Below, in pieces: positions 54,851-64,000 of a DNA stretch of 64,000 bases. The position numbers were made by a program, and so were the translations under genes. This DNA is from Undaria pinnatifida (Eukaryota > Sar > Phaeophyceae > Laminariales > Alariaceae). The notes below the pieces were generated by a model that did not search any database, was not told the DNA's origin, and worked only from the letters and a program-made list of their open reading frames with translations. Location of the stretch: positions 18,425,318-18,489,317 of the forward strand of contig JABAKD010000009.1 in assembly GCA_012845835.1 (NCBI GenBank). The letters run 5' to 3'. Within the stretch, counting starts at the first letter, position 1. Every line of letters starts with the position of its first letter.

Positions 54851-55490
54851 TGAAGCCTGCCCCGTAAAAGCTTCAAGAACACCGAGGACAACAGGCAAGA
54901 CAGCGTGCGGGCGGCTGAAGAACAGCTTCAGTTTGTTGACTTCACGTCAGCGGCTGACATTTGCTTCGGAATTGCCCGAACGAGATATTCTTTGAACAAT
55001 GACAGGAGGTGTCCGCAGCAGCTGTCAAACCCCTTCCGTCGCCAAAGCCACTGGTGCCTTTAACATAAGTCAACGCTGCGTAACGCGGAACCTAGTGTAA
55101 CTATTTAAAGTGCAACAGCTGCAGCTGTGTCCGCGTCATGAAGAATCCATCACATCATGTGTACAGTAACTGTGTATCTGGCTTCTTGCCCTGGCCCATA
55201 ATTGGCACGGCGTGGCTTGGACCCGAAAGAGTCACGAGAGTCACGTGGTAGCCAGCCGGGGTCGTGCTTCGTTACCCGAGCATTGCCGTCACATTTCGCC
55301 CCCCCCCACTCCCGTTGCTCCAATGCAATCAACTCGATAGCAACAGCGCTGACATTGCGCTAATTACCGAACGTTGCCGTCTCATTTCCGCCATGTCACC
55401 GCCTCCCTCCCTCCCCCCCGCCCCTCCCCCCCTCTCCGCCTTTCCCCGTCCCTTTCTCCGTTTGCGTAAATCGAATCGCGTCGAATTTAG
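54851..55490. other. No gene recognised
   Basis: Nothing supported. A plus ORF (55264-55707) enters the LINE-like fragment below but its first half is Pro/Ser-rich. Confidence 0.35.
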
Positions 55491-55519
55491 CGTGCAAGCG
55501 AACTTGAGCGCGCCCATCA

Positions 55520-55860
55520 TCCGACGCGCTAACTATGTGTCGGGGCGGGATCAGAAGTCGGTGAATGCTTTGTCTGAACTCCTTAGCATACTGAAGAACG
55601 CCAGGACCAAACCGGATGAGGTGGCGAGGGTGCGAGATCCCGTGCTGAGCGATGGCTACTTTAAGGATATTAGCGGCAGGTGCTGGCGGCAGAGCCAAGG
55701 TGGGTGATCCGGCGCTGCCTCCACCCCCCCCCTCCTACGCTGACGGTGGTTGGCGGTCTAAATTAGTCATACTTTGCAGGTGATCCGACCGTAATGGTGC
55801 TTCGTCTCGAAAGGAATGCGTGGTCATTTGGCCAGGTGACTAAGGCAAGCAAGAAATGAG
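55520..55860 (+). pseudogene. LINE 3'-end fragment
   Basis: The end (CTTCGTCTCGAAAGGAATGC, GTGGTCATTTGGCC, then AAATGAGTACGCCCC) matches the C-terminal codons and 3' flank of the LINE fragment at 63690-63770 (SLERDAWSMVK). Upstream (55560-55705) a frame reads NALSELLSILKNARTKPDEV and PVLSDGYFKDISG, partly repeated at 57478-57555, so it is also dispersed. Confidence 0.5.
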
Positions 55861-57060
55861 TACGCCCCATAGGCTCTCTCCCTCCCCCCTTGCCTTCGGC
55901 CTAGTTTTGCCCGTCCAGGCTTCTTTATTAATTTTTGCTATAGTCTAGCCGATTAAATTTTCCCACGATTTCCTGAAATCAATCCGGAATTTATTCTGAG
56001 TGACTGACGTACCCCCTAGTAACATACCTTATATCGTAAGAAAGCTCTGTTTCAGGCGGATCGTTTAAATCGGAGCAGATTTTTTTTTTTTTTTGTTGGC
56101 GAGAAAATCACGATTCCGTCGAGATTTTGCCAGAATTTGTTAGGTTTTATTTGCTCGAGTGTGAGGTCCAACTTTTTTTTTAAGACCGGTTTTGAGCGTA
56201 TCACGTCGAGGGGTACGCGGCGACCCATCTCAACTTTTTTTTCGCTGAGATATCACGGAGAAACGGGCAAAAAAACTCATTTCAGGTGGCCTCAGAGTTA
56301 GGTTTTTTGGGGAGAAACGCACCGATAGATGTCGAAAAACTCCACGGATTCGGGCGAATTGGACCTGCACCCAGGACCGTTTTTTTTTTTTTTTCGAAAA
56401 TTTTTTTTTTGAAGGAGATATGGCCGGTCAAAGTTTGGGGTGCTCACACACCACACACATCACACGACACACCATACAGCACACCACACCAGTCCCATAG
56501 ACCAACCGAGGGCTCACCCAGGCCTATTCTTGAACATGCCTCGGCGCGGGCGATAGTGTATGTATGTACATAATCCTTAGACTAGGTGATGAGAATATAT
56601 TTGCATCGTTTAGATTTGATAACGAGACGAGAGCGAGCCGGGGAGGTCGGAGGTGATTTTGGAGAAAATGTTGTTGTTCGTGGCGTTGTCGAGCTGGTTT
56701 TGGGGGGCGAGGGTGCTGACAGGGAGAGGAAGACGAACTCTGATAATGGACATATATATTACTACTTTCAAGTGACAACGCTCTCACTCACATACGATCT
56801 GCTACGCGTTGGGAGGCGTTGCGGGGCAATGTTTCGGGGTAATAACGTGCCGTTTCGGAGCAATAAGTGTCGGTTCGGGGTAATTTCGGGGTAATTTTCC
56901 CCCAAAAACGGCCATTTTCACCGATTTTTTTTTTTGACACCGGATTTCGATGCTTCTCGACCTTGCGGTCCTTGTCCACTTTTTTTCGCGTTTCAACTCT
57001 CAAAATTCAGCGAGATAAAGTGGAGGTCACCTTGTGGGAGAATTTAACCAGCTAGACCAT
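55861..57060. other. No gene recognised
   Basis: T-runs (56080, 56380, 56400) and CACAC-rich DNA (56440-56500). Local repeats GGGGTAATTTCGGGGTAATT at 56876. No domain in any frame. Confidence 0.4.
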
Positions 57061-57065
57061 ACAAG

Positions 57066-57365
57066 TTATGTTTTTTTCCCCCAGCTCAACTCGTAAGAGG
57101 CTATATATATACCCTCAGCGATGTTCTGGACAAGCGGTGGTCACATATGCCTTCCCTTCTCCCCCCCGGTACGTACCTTCGTTTTCATCGCGCATACAAT
57201 GGGTCGAGCATTCCCGCTTTTCAGCTTTTTTTGCTACTCGATGTTCATCGAATTGTTGCTAACTCACGCTCTCGCGCTTTCCGCCATTCTATTACAAGCC
57301 ACCTACGCAAGAAAAAGTCCCGACGAACACGAGTATGCACTCGGGAGGATTCGAGCCTGGATAAT
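57066..57365 (-). mobile_element. S2 SINE, variant subfamily, reverse
   Basis: It begins AGCTCAACTCGTAAGAGGCT and ATATACCCTCAGCGATGTTC (the variant 3' end of 54590-54850) and continues through GTTGCTAACTCACGCTCTCG and AAAAGTCCCGACGAA. The tRNA-like head is degraded. Confidence 0.8.
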
Positions 57366-57477
57366 TGACTTATTATTAGTAGGGACGAGATTCATCTATC
57401 ACCTACTACTCCACAGCGGACGCCATACTATACCACATGTATACAATATACAAGTAATATGCGAGTTTTAGTAGTGC

Positions 57478-57560
57478 GAAATCCCGTGCTGAACGATGGC
57501 TTCCAGGGTGTTAGTGGCAGATGCTGGCGGCGAAGCCAAGGTGGATAACGCCATCGCCGC
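57478..57560 (+). repeat. Partial copy of 55636-55710
   Basis: GCGAAATCCCGTGCTGAACG, GTGTTAGTGGCAGATGCTGG and GAAGCCAAGGTGG match 55636-55705 in order, followed by a C-rich spacer and GGCGGTGGACGGTCTGGTTG-like copies (57600, 57655). Confidence 0.6.
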
Positions 57561-58020
57561 CCCGCCCCCGCCCCCCCCACCCCCCCAACAAAGATAGCGG
57601 TGGACGGTCTGGTTGAAGCAGCCCGACTAGACGGTACGCCTCCCTACAAAGTTGTTGGTTGACGGTCTAGTTTAGGTGACCCAACCCCCCCCCCTCACCT
57701 CTTGGCGTCCGGGCTGTTTTCCTGGAGCATGGCGACGGGACTCGTGAACCTCTGCCCACTTCACATAATTTGTTTCGTTGTTCATTCCTAAGCGAGCGTA
57801 GCGGGCGGCGAATGCCACCCGCGGACCGAAGCGCCTTCTACGATATTACGGTGTTTACGATTTCCACACTTTGGTGGGTTGGTAAACATGTAAAAATAGT
57901 ATATCGTACTGAAACCGACTAATGTCGTAGCTCAAGGTCGTTCAACCCACAAATTTCAAATACAATGCCATCTTGTATTAGGTTTTGACTCGTGAAAACT
58001 TACAAAAAACGAGCGACCGG
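57561..58020. other. No gene recognised
   Basis: C-rich sequence, then plain sequence without ORFs of note. Confidence 0.4.
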
Positions 58021-58029
58021 TGTAGTACG

Positions 58030-58086
58030 CAGCTTGCAAAGATGAGGATCAACCCTAAATTCGTCGAACTCACAGCTGACGTTAGA
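58030..58086 (-). repeat. GCAAGCTG core repeat
   Basis: CGCAGCTTGCAAAGATGAGG, then AATTCGTCGAACTCACAGCT and GACG. Related to 53849, 54047, 58935 and 33274. Confidence 0.7.
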
Positions 58087-58089
58087 ATA

Positions 58090-58585
58090 AATAATTTTAT
58101 TAGTAAAATTAGGTGAAGAAAGGAATTACAAAAATGATACGAAGGAAAACTGTTTCTAACCTTATTTTTCGCTCATGTTTCGCAAGTTGGGTTGGTCTTG
58201 ACACGTGATGTTCGACGGTTTCAATACTATCAACAGCATTAAATGTTTCCCAACCCAACACCCTACCCAACCGAAGTTAAAGTTGGTACTGCTGTAGTTC
58301 GCAAACACGCTATCAATACTAGCCTGCACCCCCGTTTTGGACCCATATGTAACGAGCAAGATATTGGGGAGATATAAAACAGGTCCGTGTAGGCACATAC
58401 CAGCTGTATGTGCAGCACTATCGTATCATGTTGCCCGTGTGTCATACCTGCTGCGATAAGAGTCCATGCGGTTTGCGTTGTCTGCATTGCAGTTCCGGTA
58501 CTAAATTGGCATACCCTGCGCCAGCGGCCCGGTCTGTTTCGCGCTCCGTGTCGTCAATCAGTGCTTGCTGTAGTCACGTGACGGT
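58090..58585. other. No gene recognised
   Basis: Two minus-strand ORFs (58162-58487) have no motif. Confidence 0.35.
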
Positions 58586-58587
58586 AT

Positions 58588-58905
58588 AGTGCCCCGGTGG
58601 CGTATGAGGTTATAGTCTATATCCTCGAGCCTGCCTGGAATAGGTGAGTTTCGTGAGTTCGAATCCCTCCGAGTGCATACTCGCATAAATTCGTGGGGAC
58701 TTTTTCTTGCGCACAAGTTGACTCGCGGAAAGCACGAGAGGGTGAGTTAGCAACACTCGATGAAAAATCGACGAGCAGTGGGATTGCTGAACGCTATGCG
58801 CGGCAAAAAATTGAAGGCAAGAACCGGGGGGGAGAAGGGACGACACCTGTGACCACGGCTTGTCCAGAAGCTGGAAAGTATATGTGTGTGAAAAAAAAAA
58901 AAAAA
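58588..58905 (+). mobile_element. S2 SINE, full length
   Basis: The head GTGCCCCGGTGGCGTATGAG leads to B box GTGAGTTCGAATCCCTCC. The body and 3' end are GTTGACTCGCGGAAAGCACG, ATTGAAGGCAAGAACCGGGG and CACCTGTGACCACGGCTTGT, with an A15-type tail at 58891-58906. Confidence 0.9.
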
Positions 58906-58929
58906 ATAGTATCTTACGAGTACCAACAA

Positions 58930-58990
58930 CGCAGCTTGCAAAGATGAGTATTGACCTGAAATTCGTCAAACTCACGGCTGACGTCCTTGA
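58930..58990 (-). repeat. GCAAGCTG core repeat
   Basis: GCAGCTTGCAAAGATGAGTA, AAATTCGTCAAACTCACGGC and TGACGTCC. It lies between two S2 copies. Confidence 0.7.
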
Positions 58991-59205
58991 AAATTAGTTA
59001 TAAAATAGTATACTGCCGGTCGCCCCGGTGGCGTATCAGGTTATCCTCGAGCCTGGTGTAGGTCAGTTTCATGAGTTCGAGCGCATACTCGTATAAATTC
59101 GTAGAGACATTTCTTCTGCACAACTTGACCTGCGGAAAACGCGAGAACGTGAGTTAACAACACTCGATGAAAAATCGACGAGCAGTGGGATTGCTGGACC
59201 CTATG

Positions 59206-60170
59206 CGTGTATTTGAATATTATTTGTGACCTAAACCTCCTAAAAAATCCCCCCCCCCCCCCCTCTTGCTCTCCCTTACTCAAACGCCCCACCAAATATC
59301 GAAATCCGCCACATTAATAAACACTTCACGCACAGGATATCACCTCATTATCTTTCGAGAGCCATCCATGCCGCTGTGTGTGTGTGTCCCCCCCCCCCCC
59401 GCCTCGAACGCCCCCTTGTTCCCCATCACCCGCACCGTCGCCTAGACCTAGCACCACACGTATAACAAACCCCTCACCTAAAGCCCTTCCCTCCCCCTCC
59501 CCCCCGCCCCCCCCCGCCCCCACCCCCCACCTTCCCCCCCAACCCATCCCAACCCCACCCCCTCGAACACTCCACCCTCTCTTTACTCACTGATTGTACG
59601 ACTTACCCCAGGATATACATGATAAACTGATGTATTATTTCCAAAACCATCACATTTTTCCCCTCAAAATAATGTATGGTTTCCAGGCACATATTGAGCT
59701 GCCCCCCCCGCCCCAACCCCCCCCCCTCCCCCCCCCCCCCCCCCCCCGCCCCAACCCCCCCCCCCCCCCGCCCCCAATAATACACTGGTGCCAAAACCGT
59801 CAGATTTATCCCCTCGAAAGGATTTATAGCTTACATGCACCAATTGCCCCTCCCCCCCCCCCATCCCCCTCCAAACCCGCTCGCTTTTGATCAAAACCAG
59901 GCCCCCTTTCCCTTCACAGCTGTCAGATTTTGTCCCCCTCAGAAACGGGTTTTATAGTTTCCGCACACAGACTGACTAAAATCATCCTGTTGACCCTGAT
60001 AGCTACACTGTAGTTGTAAGGGGAGTCGCCGACCTATATCCTTAATGAGGACACACAACTCGTAATGCGCGCGATCGGAGTATCACACACAGCTTGCAAA
60101 GATGAGTTTCGACGAAATCTTCCTTGAAATCTTCGATCTCACAGCTGGAGTGTATTTTCATTCTTTATAA
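59206..60170 (+). repeat. CR repeat copy inserted in S2
   Basis: It starts TGTATTTGAATATTATTTGT and GACCTAAACC and ends with the HR tail GATCTCACAGCTGGAGTGTA. Contains the conserved ATCCTGTTGACCCTGATAGC and GGGGAGTCGCCGACC blocks, with C runs of more than 15 bases at 59710-59770. This copy gives both outer limits of the CR family because its flanks are S2. Confidence 0.75.
60115..60134. other. Probable hAT excision footprint
   Basis: AAATCTTC CTTG AAATCTTC: the octamer that hAT-B duplicated at 3625-3632 is present twice, separated by CTTG, which are the last four bases of both hAT-A and hAT-B. In uninterrupted HR copies the octamer occurs once. Confidence 0.75.
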
Positions 60171-60266
60171 TAAAATATTGAAGGCAAGAACCGGGGGGGA
60201 AAAGGGACGACACCTGTGACCACGGTTTGTCCAGAAGCTGGAAAGTAGATGTGTGTGAAAAAAAAA

Positions 60267-61555
60267 CTAAAAAATAGTAAACTGATGAGCTGTGCCATAT
60301 TAATCATGATTCTTCTTCGTTTTGGTCCTTTCATTTCTCATAAAAAGCACACGGGTTAGACTACTATGGATACTGATTGCAATATATACATGTATATTTT
60401 TTAGTCTGAATACCAGGTACAAAACCAAGAGTACCAGGTAGTGCACCAACCTCTTTTCAGTTTTTTTAGTTGAACGCATTTTTTCGGGGTCTTTCCTATT
60501 AAATAGCGTGAAATGAGGTACTAAATGAAAGATATTTTTGCAGCGCTCGTATTATATGATACCAGGTATTGCATACCAGGTACCAGGTATAAATTAAGGG
60601 TTCTTTTTCTTTATATAGGTTGGGTGGGATGCGTCACGCCCCCCCCCTCTCGCGGTTGTGCAACCGCGCCAGCGTTTCGCGAACAATTATTTTTTAATTG
60701 CTTCGAAATTTGAATTCTGAAATTTGAATTTTGAAAATTTGAATTTGTAACGAGAGGATATTAACTGTTAAACCTTACCAGGTATATAATTTATTATGTT
60801 ACGTTTAGCGGTTACGAATTCATACGTAGTACGACGTAGCAGCAGCAGTGGTGTCCTGTCGCCGTTTGGTGCTATGACGTGATAAGAGTACTTGATGCCA
60901 TGGATTCCTGGACTTGGTAAATCATATTATACGGGTATGATACCAGGTATTATACAACTGATTTGCTTGTAACGTCGACCACTTGTTGTACGCATATTCG
61001 ATGCCAACTCTCCGTTAGTTGCTGTTGTAATGTTTGGCATCCAACGTTGCGCAGAGTGAGTGTCAAATCACCAAAAATGACCTGTTCTTTTCTTTTCTCT
61101 TTAATCCTCCGTCGAATGGAGAAGAGTAAAGCTTAACCCCTCTCCACCGTAATTCCAAGTAATTTCATAAACGTCGTGTCAAATGCATTTGCGATCCAGC
61201 GCTATGAACAAATAGCTACTACCAGGTATAGCGTATGCTATCCTTCAGTTCCCGCTGTAATGACAGCGCGAGCTATCCTCTCCCTACCGGCGGTCACCGT
61301 TACTACTCCAGCGGGGCAAGCTGCCGATGTATACGGACGCGTGAGAATGCAGGCCGGACTTGATCCCTGGGGATCAGGTTTGGTGGAGATGGTCCATCCC
61401 TCTGGGTGTTGTGGGACTCGCGCAAGCTCACCCATGAATAAGGCCCCCGGCCATGAGAAAACAGCCTTCCTGCCGGACTTGGTTAGTCCAGTTACGGTCC
61501 ACTCTACCCAGTCGGGCTTTGGTCAAAAATGAAGACCACCATAAAAATCGTGAGA
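60267..61555. other. No gene recognised; many ACCAGGTA motifs
   Basis: Clusters of TACCAGGTA-type palindromes at 60407-60440, 60560-60595, 60775, 60945 and 61218. The plus ORF 61176-61532 has no domain. Confidence 0.4.
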
Positions 61556-61559
61556 GTAT

Positions 61560-61856
61560 TATGTTGCTGTTGCTGTTGTGGTGGTGGTGGTGGTGGTGGT
61601 GGTCGTCGTCGCTGATGATCTCACATTACCGCAGCATGTTGTTGTTGTTTTTCTCACATTAACTCGCATAATGAAGTCCGTGGTCACAGGACAGGCTCCA
61701 GTCACTCTGGAGCTGAGGAATACCCCAGGGAAAAATCACAAAAAGATCAAAAGTGGTACACGCATATAATCACAGCTGACGCAATTCATGCCTCCACCAG
61801 AAACATATACAAGTGAAATCGGGAGTCAGCCTACGATGTGCTAGGTCCATACTGGT
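61560..61856 (-). mobile_element. Repeat G, reverse
   Basis: (GTT)/(GGT) repeats at 61562-61650, then GTCCGTGGTCACAGGACAGG, TCACAGCTGACGCAATTCAT, CACCAGAAACATATACAAGT, CGGGAGTCAGCC and GGTCCATACTGGTGC. It shows the full order of the family. Confidence 0.8.
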
Positions 61857-62320
61857 GCTCGTTACCTCGATCTAGCTCTTGGTGACGAAATTGGTGACGA
61901 AATGGCGCAAGGAGTGGAGTCCACAGTAGTGTACAGGTATGGTAGCAGCTGACAGGTAGATTGGTGGGGAAACAAACCGAAAAAATGGTAGGTTGGGTTC
62001 CTGGATTATATATAGCCAGCCTGCCAACGTGCACCCGCGGTGGATTGTGGACTACTTGTTCCTTTTTAACATTTTTTTTTGTTTCGGTGTGTTGGTACCA
62101 TACATACCTTCCTCTGTTCGTGACGGGCGTTTTAATGTCATATGATAAGATCGACTTGTTTATGTGGTACCGGTATCAACTACCAGCAGGTACGCACGCT
62201 GCAGCAGTCTACCCCGGGTAGATGGTACAGGTATTCACACAGTATGTATTGTATTCTTTTTTTCCTATAGGGTGCCGCCATCCACCGGTCTCGTGATCGT
62301 TGGCATTTGGACAAAATAAT
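61857..62320. other. No gene recognised
   Basis: Unassigned; GGTACCGGTATCAACTACCA near 62167 is a local palindrome cluster. Confidence 0.4.
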
Positions 62321-62324
62321 GTTA

Positions 62325-62640
62325 CGAAAAATTAAAATACACTCCGGTTGTGAGATGGAAGATTTCGTCGAAACTCATCTTTGCAGGCTGTTTGTGTTAC
62401 TCCGATCGCGCGTATCATAGTAATGGGTGTTTGTCCTCATTAAGGAGATAGGTCGGCGACTCCTTTTAGAACTAGCTTGTACCAGGGTCAACAGCGTGAT
62501 GCTCATCAATCTGTGCACGGAAACTATGAAGTCCGTTTTTGAGGGGGACAAAATCTGACGGCTGTGGAATGCATCACTTTGTCATGTATATCCTGTATAT
62601 ATCCTGTAACTCGTAGCACTGGTGGGGGGAGAGCTGGGGT
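62325..62640 (-). repeat. CR repeat, 3' part, reverse
   Basis: It opens with HR (AAAATACACTCCGGTTGTGA, GATGGAAGATTTCGTCGAAA), then TCCTCATTAAGGAGATAGGT, CGGCGACTCC, CAGGGTCAACAGCGTGATG and TCTGACGGCTGTGGAATGCA. It ends near ATCCTGTAACTCGTA, without the C-rich part. Confidence 0.8.
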
Positions 62641-62649
62641 TTAAACGTA

Positions 62650-62965
62650 GCTCTTTTTTTTTCGCAAACTTCTACTTTCCAGCTTCTGGACAAGCCGTTG
62701 TCACAGGTGTCGTCCCTTCTCCCCCCCGGTTCTTGCCTTCAATTTTTATCGCGCGTAGGGGTCAGCATTCCCACTGCTCGTCGATGTTTCATCGAGTGTT
62801 GCTACCTTACGCTCTCGCGCTTTCCGCAAGTCAATTTGTGCGCAAGAAAAAGTCCCGACGAATTTATACGAGTATGCACTCGGGAGAATTCGAACTCACG
62901 AAACTGACCGATACCAAGCTCGAGGATAACCTGATACGCCACCGGGGCGACCGGCTAGCTCTACC
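62650..62965 (-). mobile_element. S2 SINE, full length, reverse
   Basis: It runs from the tail side (CTTTCCAGCTTCTGGACAAG) via CACAGGTGTCGTCCCTTCTC and CTCTCGCGCTTTCCGCAAGT to the head TACGCCACCGGGGCGACCGG. Confidence 0.9.
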
Positions 62966-63059
62966 CCCTGCCAACCCCTCGCCTCGTCGAAAAGAGAAAA
63001 TATGGAAGAAGTTGGGAGACAAGAAAATATACTGCTTTCTATAGAAAAGTTTGGCGGGT

Positions 63060-63728
63060 ACAAGACAGAAGAAAAAGAAAGAATAGAAGAAAGGGAAAGG
63101 TTAGCCCTAAGAAATAAGGTGAAACAGGAGAAACACCTACCGGGTAAGAGATATACGGGGGGTTGAGGGAAGATGTTGGAGCGAAAACATATTTCCACGG
63201 CCGAATGGACCTACCCGAACATCTGAGAGATATACGAGGGGGTTGAGGGAAGATATTGGAATGAACCATATTTACACGGCCCATTGGACCTGCGCGAAAA
63301 AGCTGAAACTGCGATTTCGAGTAGGGGACCTGGACCTACCAGAAAGAAGAAAGAGATGTGCCAGTGGTCGGTTGGAGGAGGACATGGATGCATATACGGT
63401 ATGTGCCCGTGTGGCACAACAAATAGAGAGTAGGACTCACACAGTAGGAGAATGTGAAAGATACAAGGAGGAGCGGGATGTGTTGGAGATGAGGAAATTA
63501 GACGAATGTGACATGGAGGAGTTTGGTAGACTAGAGACAAGCCTTGAAACGATTGCTATCCTAGGAGATAGATGGTGGCCACAGGCGACGAAACAGGACG
63601 GGGATAGGATGAGGAAACAGTTTTTATGTAATATATGGAAGACGCATAATGAGCGCCCAAACGTTGGAGTAATGGGAGTAGGAACGGTGCTCAGTCTCGA
63701 AAGGGATGCGTGGTCAATGGTCAAATGA
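63060..63728 (+). pseudogene. LINE C-terminal fragment
   Basis: The open frame from about 63190 to TGA 63728 holds a probable C-terminal zinc-knuckle-like motif (VCARVAQQ...THTVGEC, Cys-x15-His-x4-Cys), followed by RDVLEMRKLDECDME, ILGDRWWPQAT and FLCNIWKTHNERPN. This is the type of tail that follows the RT and thumb in many algal and protist LINEs. A 67-bp near-duplication (AGATATACGRGGGGTTGAGG at 63158 and 63228) and stops mark the 5' side as broken. The RT itself is missing. Confidence 0.55.
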
Positions 63729-63734
63729 CTAAGC

Positions 63735-64000
63735 CCAGAAACAAATGAGTACGCCCCCCCCTCCCCGACCCCCCCCCACCCCTCTTTTTCACAAAACAAA
63801 TGAGTACGCCCCCCCCTCCCCGACCCCCCCCCACCCCTCTTTTTCACCCCCCCACTTGAAACCCCGCCCTCCCCTCACCGGTAATATGACGTACAGGATA
63901 TATATACATGATAAACTGATGCATTTATTACACAGCCGTCAGATTTTTTCCCCCTCCAAAAAAGGGTTTTAAGAGTTTCCGTACACAGATTGATGTACAT
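63735..64000 (+). repeat. CR repeat copy, cut by the window end, with a 56-bp duplication
   Basis: AAATGAGTACGCCCCCCCCT at 63743 is repeated at 63799, with CCCACCCCTCTTTTTCAC closing both. The CR blocks CTCCCCTCACCGGTAATATG and TGATAAACTGATGCATTTAT follow to the end of the window. Confidence 0.75.

Larger units (their letters stand above)
59018..60266 (+). mobile_element. S2 SINE split by a CR repeat
   Basis: 59018-59205 is the S2 head and middle, stopping at GACCCTATGCG. 60171-60266 resumes with TATTGAAGGCAAGAACCGGG and ends with the S2 3' end and A tail. The gap between the halves in other S2 copies is only about ten bases, so the CR block (59206-60170) was inserted later. Confidence 0.75.

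Noticed and set aside
58588-58670. Functional tRNA gene (S2 head)
   Set aside because: Dispersed in about ten copies with a common body and no cloverleaf acceptor stem.

Overview
This is a nuclear fragment of a eukaryotic genome, repeat-rich and gene-poor. The evidence is spliced genes with GT-AG introns of 0.3-3 kb, tRNA-derived SINEs with Pol III A/B boxes, a LINE-type reverse transcriptase, hAT-like DNA elements, minisatellites, and triplet and C/G homopolymer tracts. There is no bacterial operon structure. The mix suggests a protist or microalga; I cannot name the species or the phylum from the window alone.

Host genes fill only a few kb. Three spliced models hold up on frame, phase and splice sites. 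(1) + strand 23.2-26.8 kb: a single-pass membrane protein with a Lys/Ala-rich tail (two exons visible, 5' end missing). (2) - strand 40.7-35.5 kb: a basic coiled-coil protein of about 704 residues (two exons, 3.15 kb intron). (3) + strand 47.4-49.9 kb: an N-terminal part of a polysaccharide pyruvyl transferase-like enzyme (three exons, 3' end not found). Two further ORFs (minus strand, 2.7-3.0 and 20.4-20.8 kb) lie between paired repeat arrays and may be element-borne.

Almost everything else is mobile or repetitive DNA. From 0.4 to 12.6 kb is a nested complex: a dispersed repeat (the 'host repeat', HR) is interrupted by a hAT-like element (hAT-A), which is itself interrupted by about 10.7 kb of other repeats, including a second hAT-like element (hAT-B), a ~200-bp satellite, a terminal-inverted-repeat (TIR) element and SINEs. 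An intact hAT-A (13399-15148, perfect 8-bp target duplication) lies next to it, then a 600-bp TIR element. At 19.6-21.5 kb two AGCT-rich arrays flank an ORF. hAT-C (24036-24880) sits in the intron of gene 1. At 30-33 kb are a SINE, a decayed LINE reverse transcriptase, a repeat with an (AAC)n tail and a miniature LTR-like element. A near-pristine second copy of that miniature element (38890-39259) lies in the intron of gene 2. From 42 to 46 kb there are interrupted SINEs, a ~300-bp tandem repeat, a C-rich repeat and a long hairpin. hAT-D (51752-53587, perfect 8-bp duplication) and a dense SINE/LINE/C-rich mosaic fill 50-64 kb, including what looks like a hAT excision footprint at 60115-60134.

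Repeat names used below (S1, S2, S3, HR, hAT-A to D, CR, G, H) are mine and local to this window.
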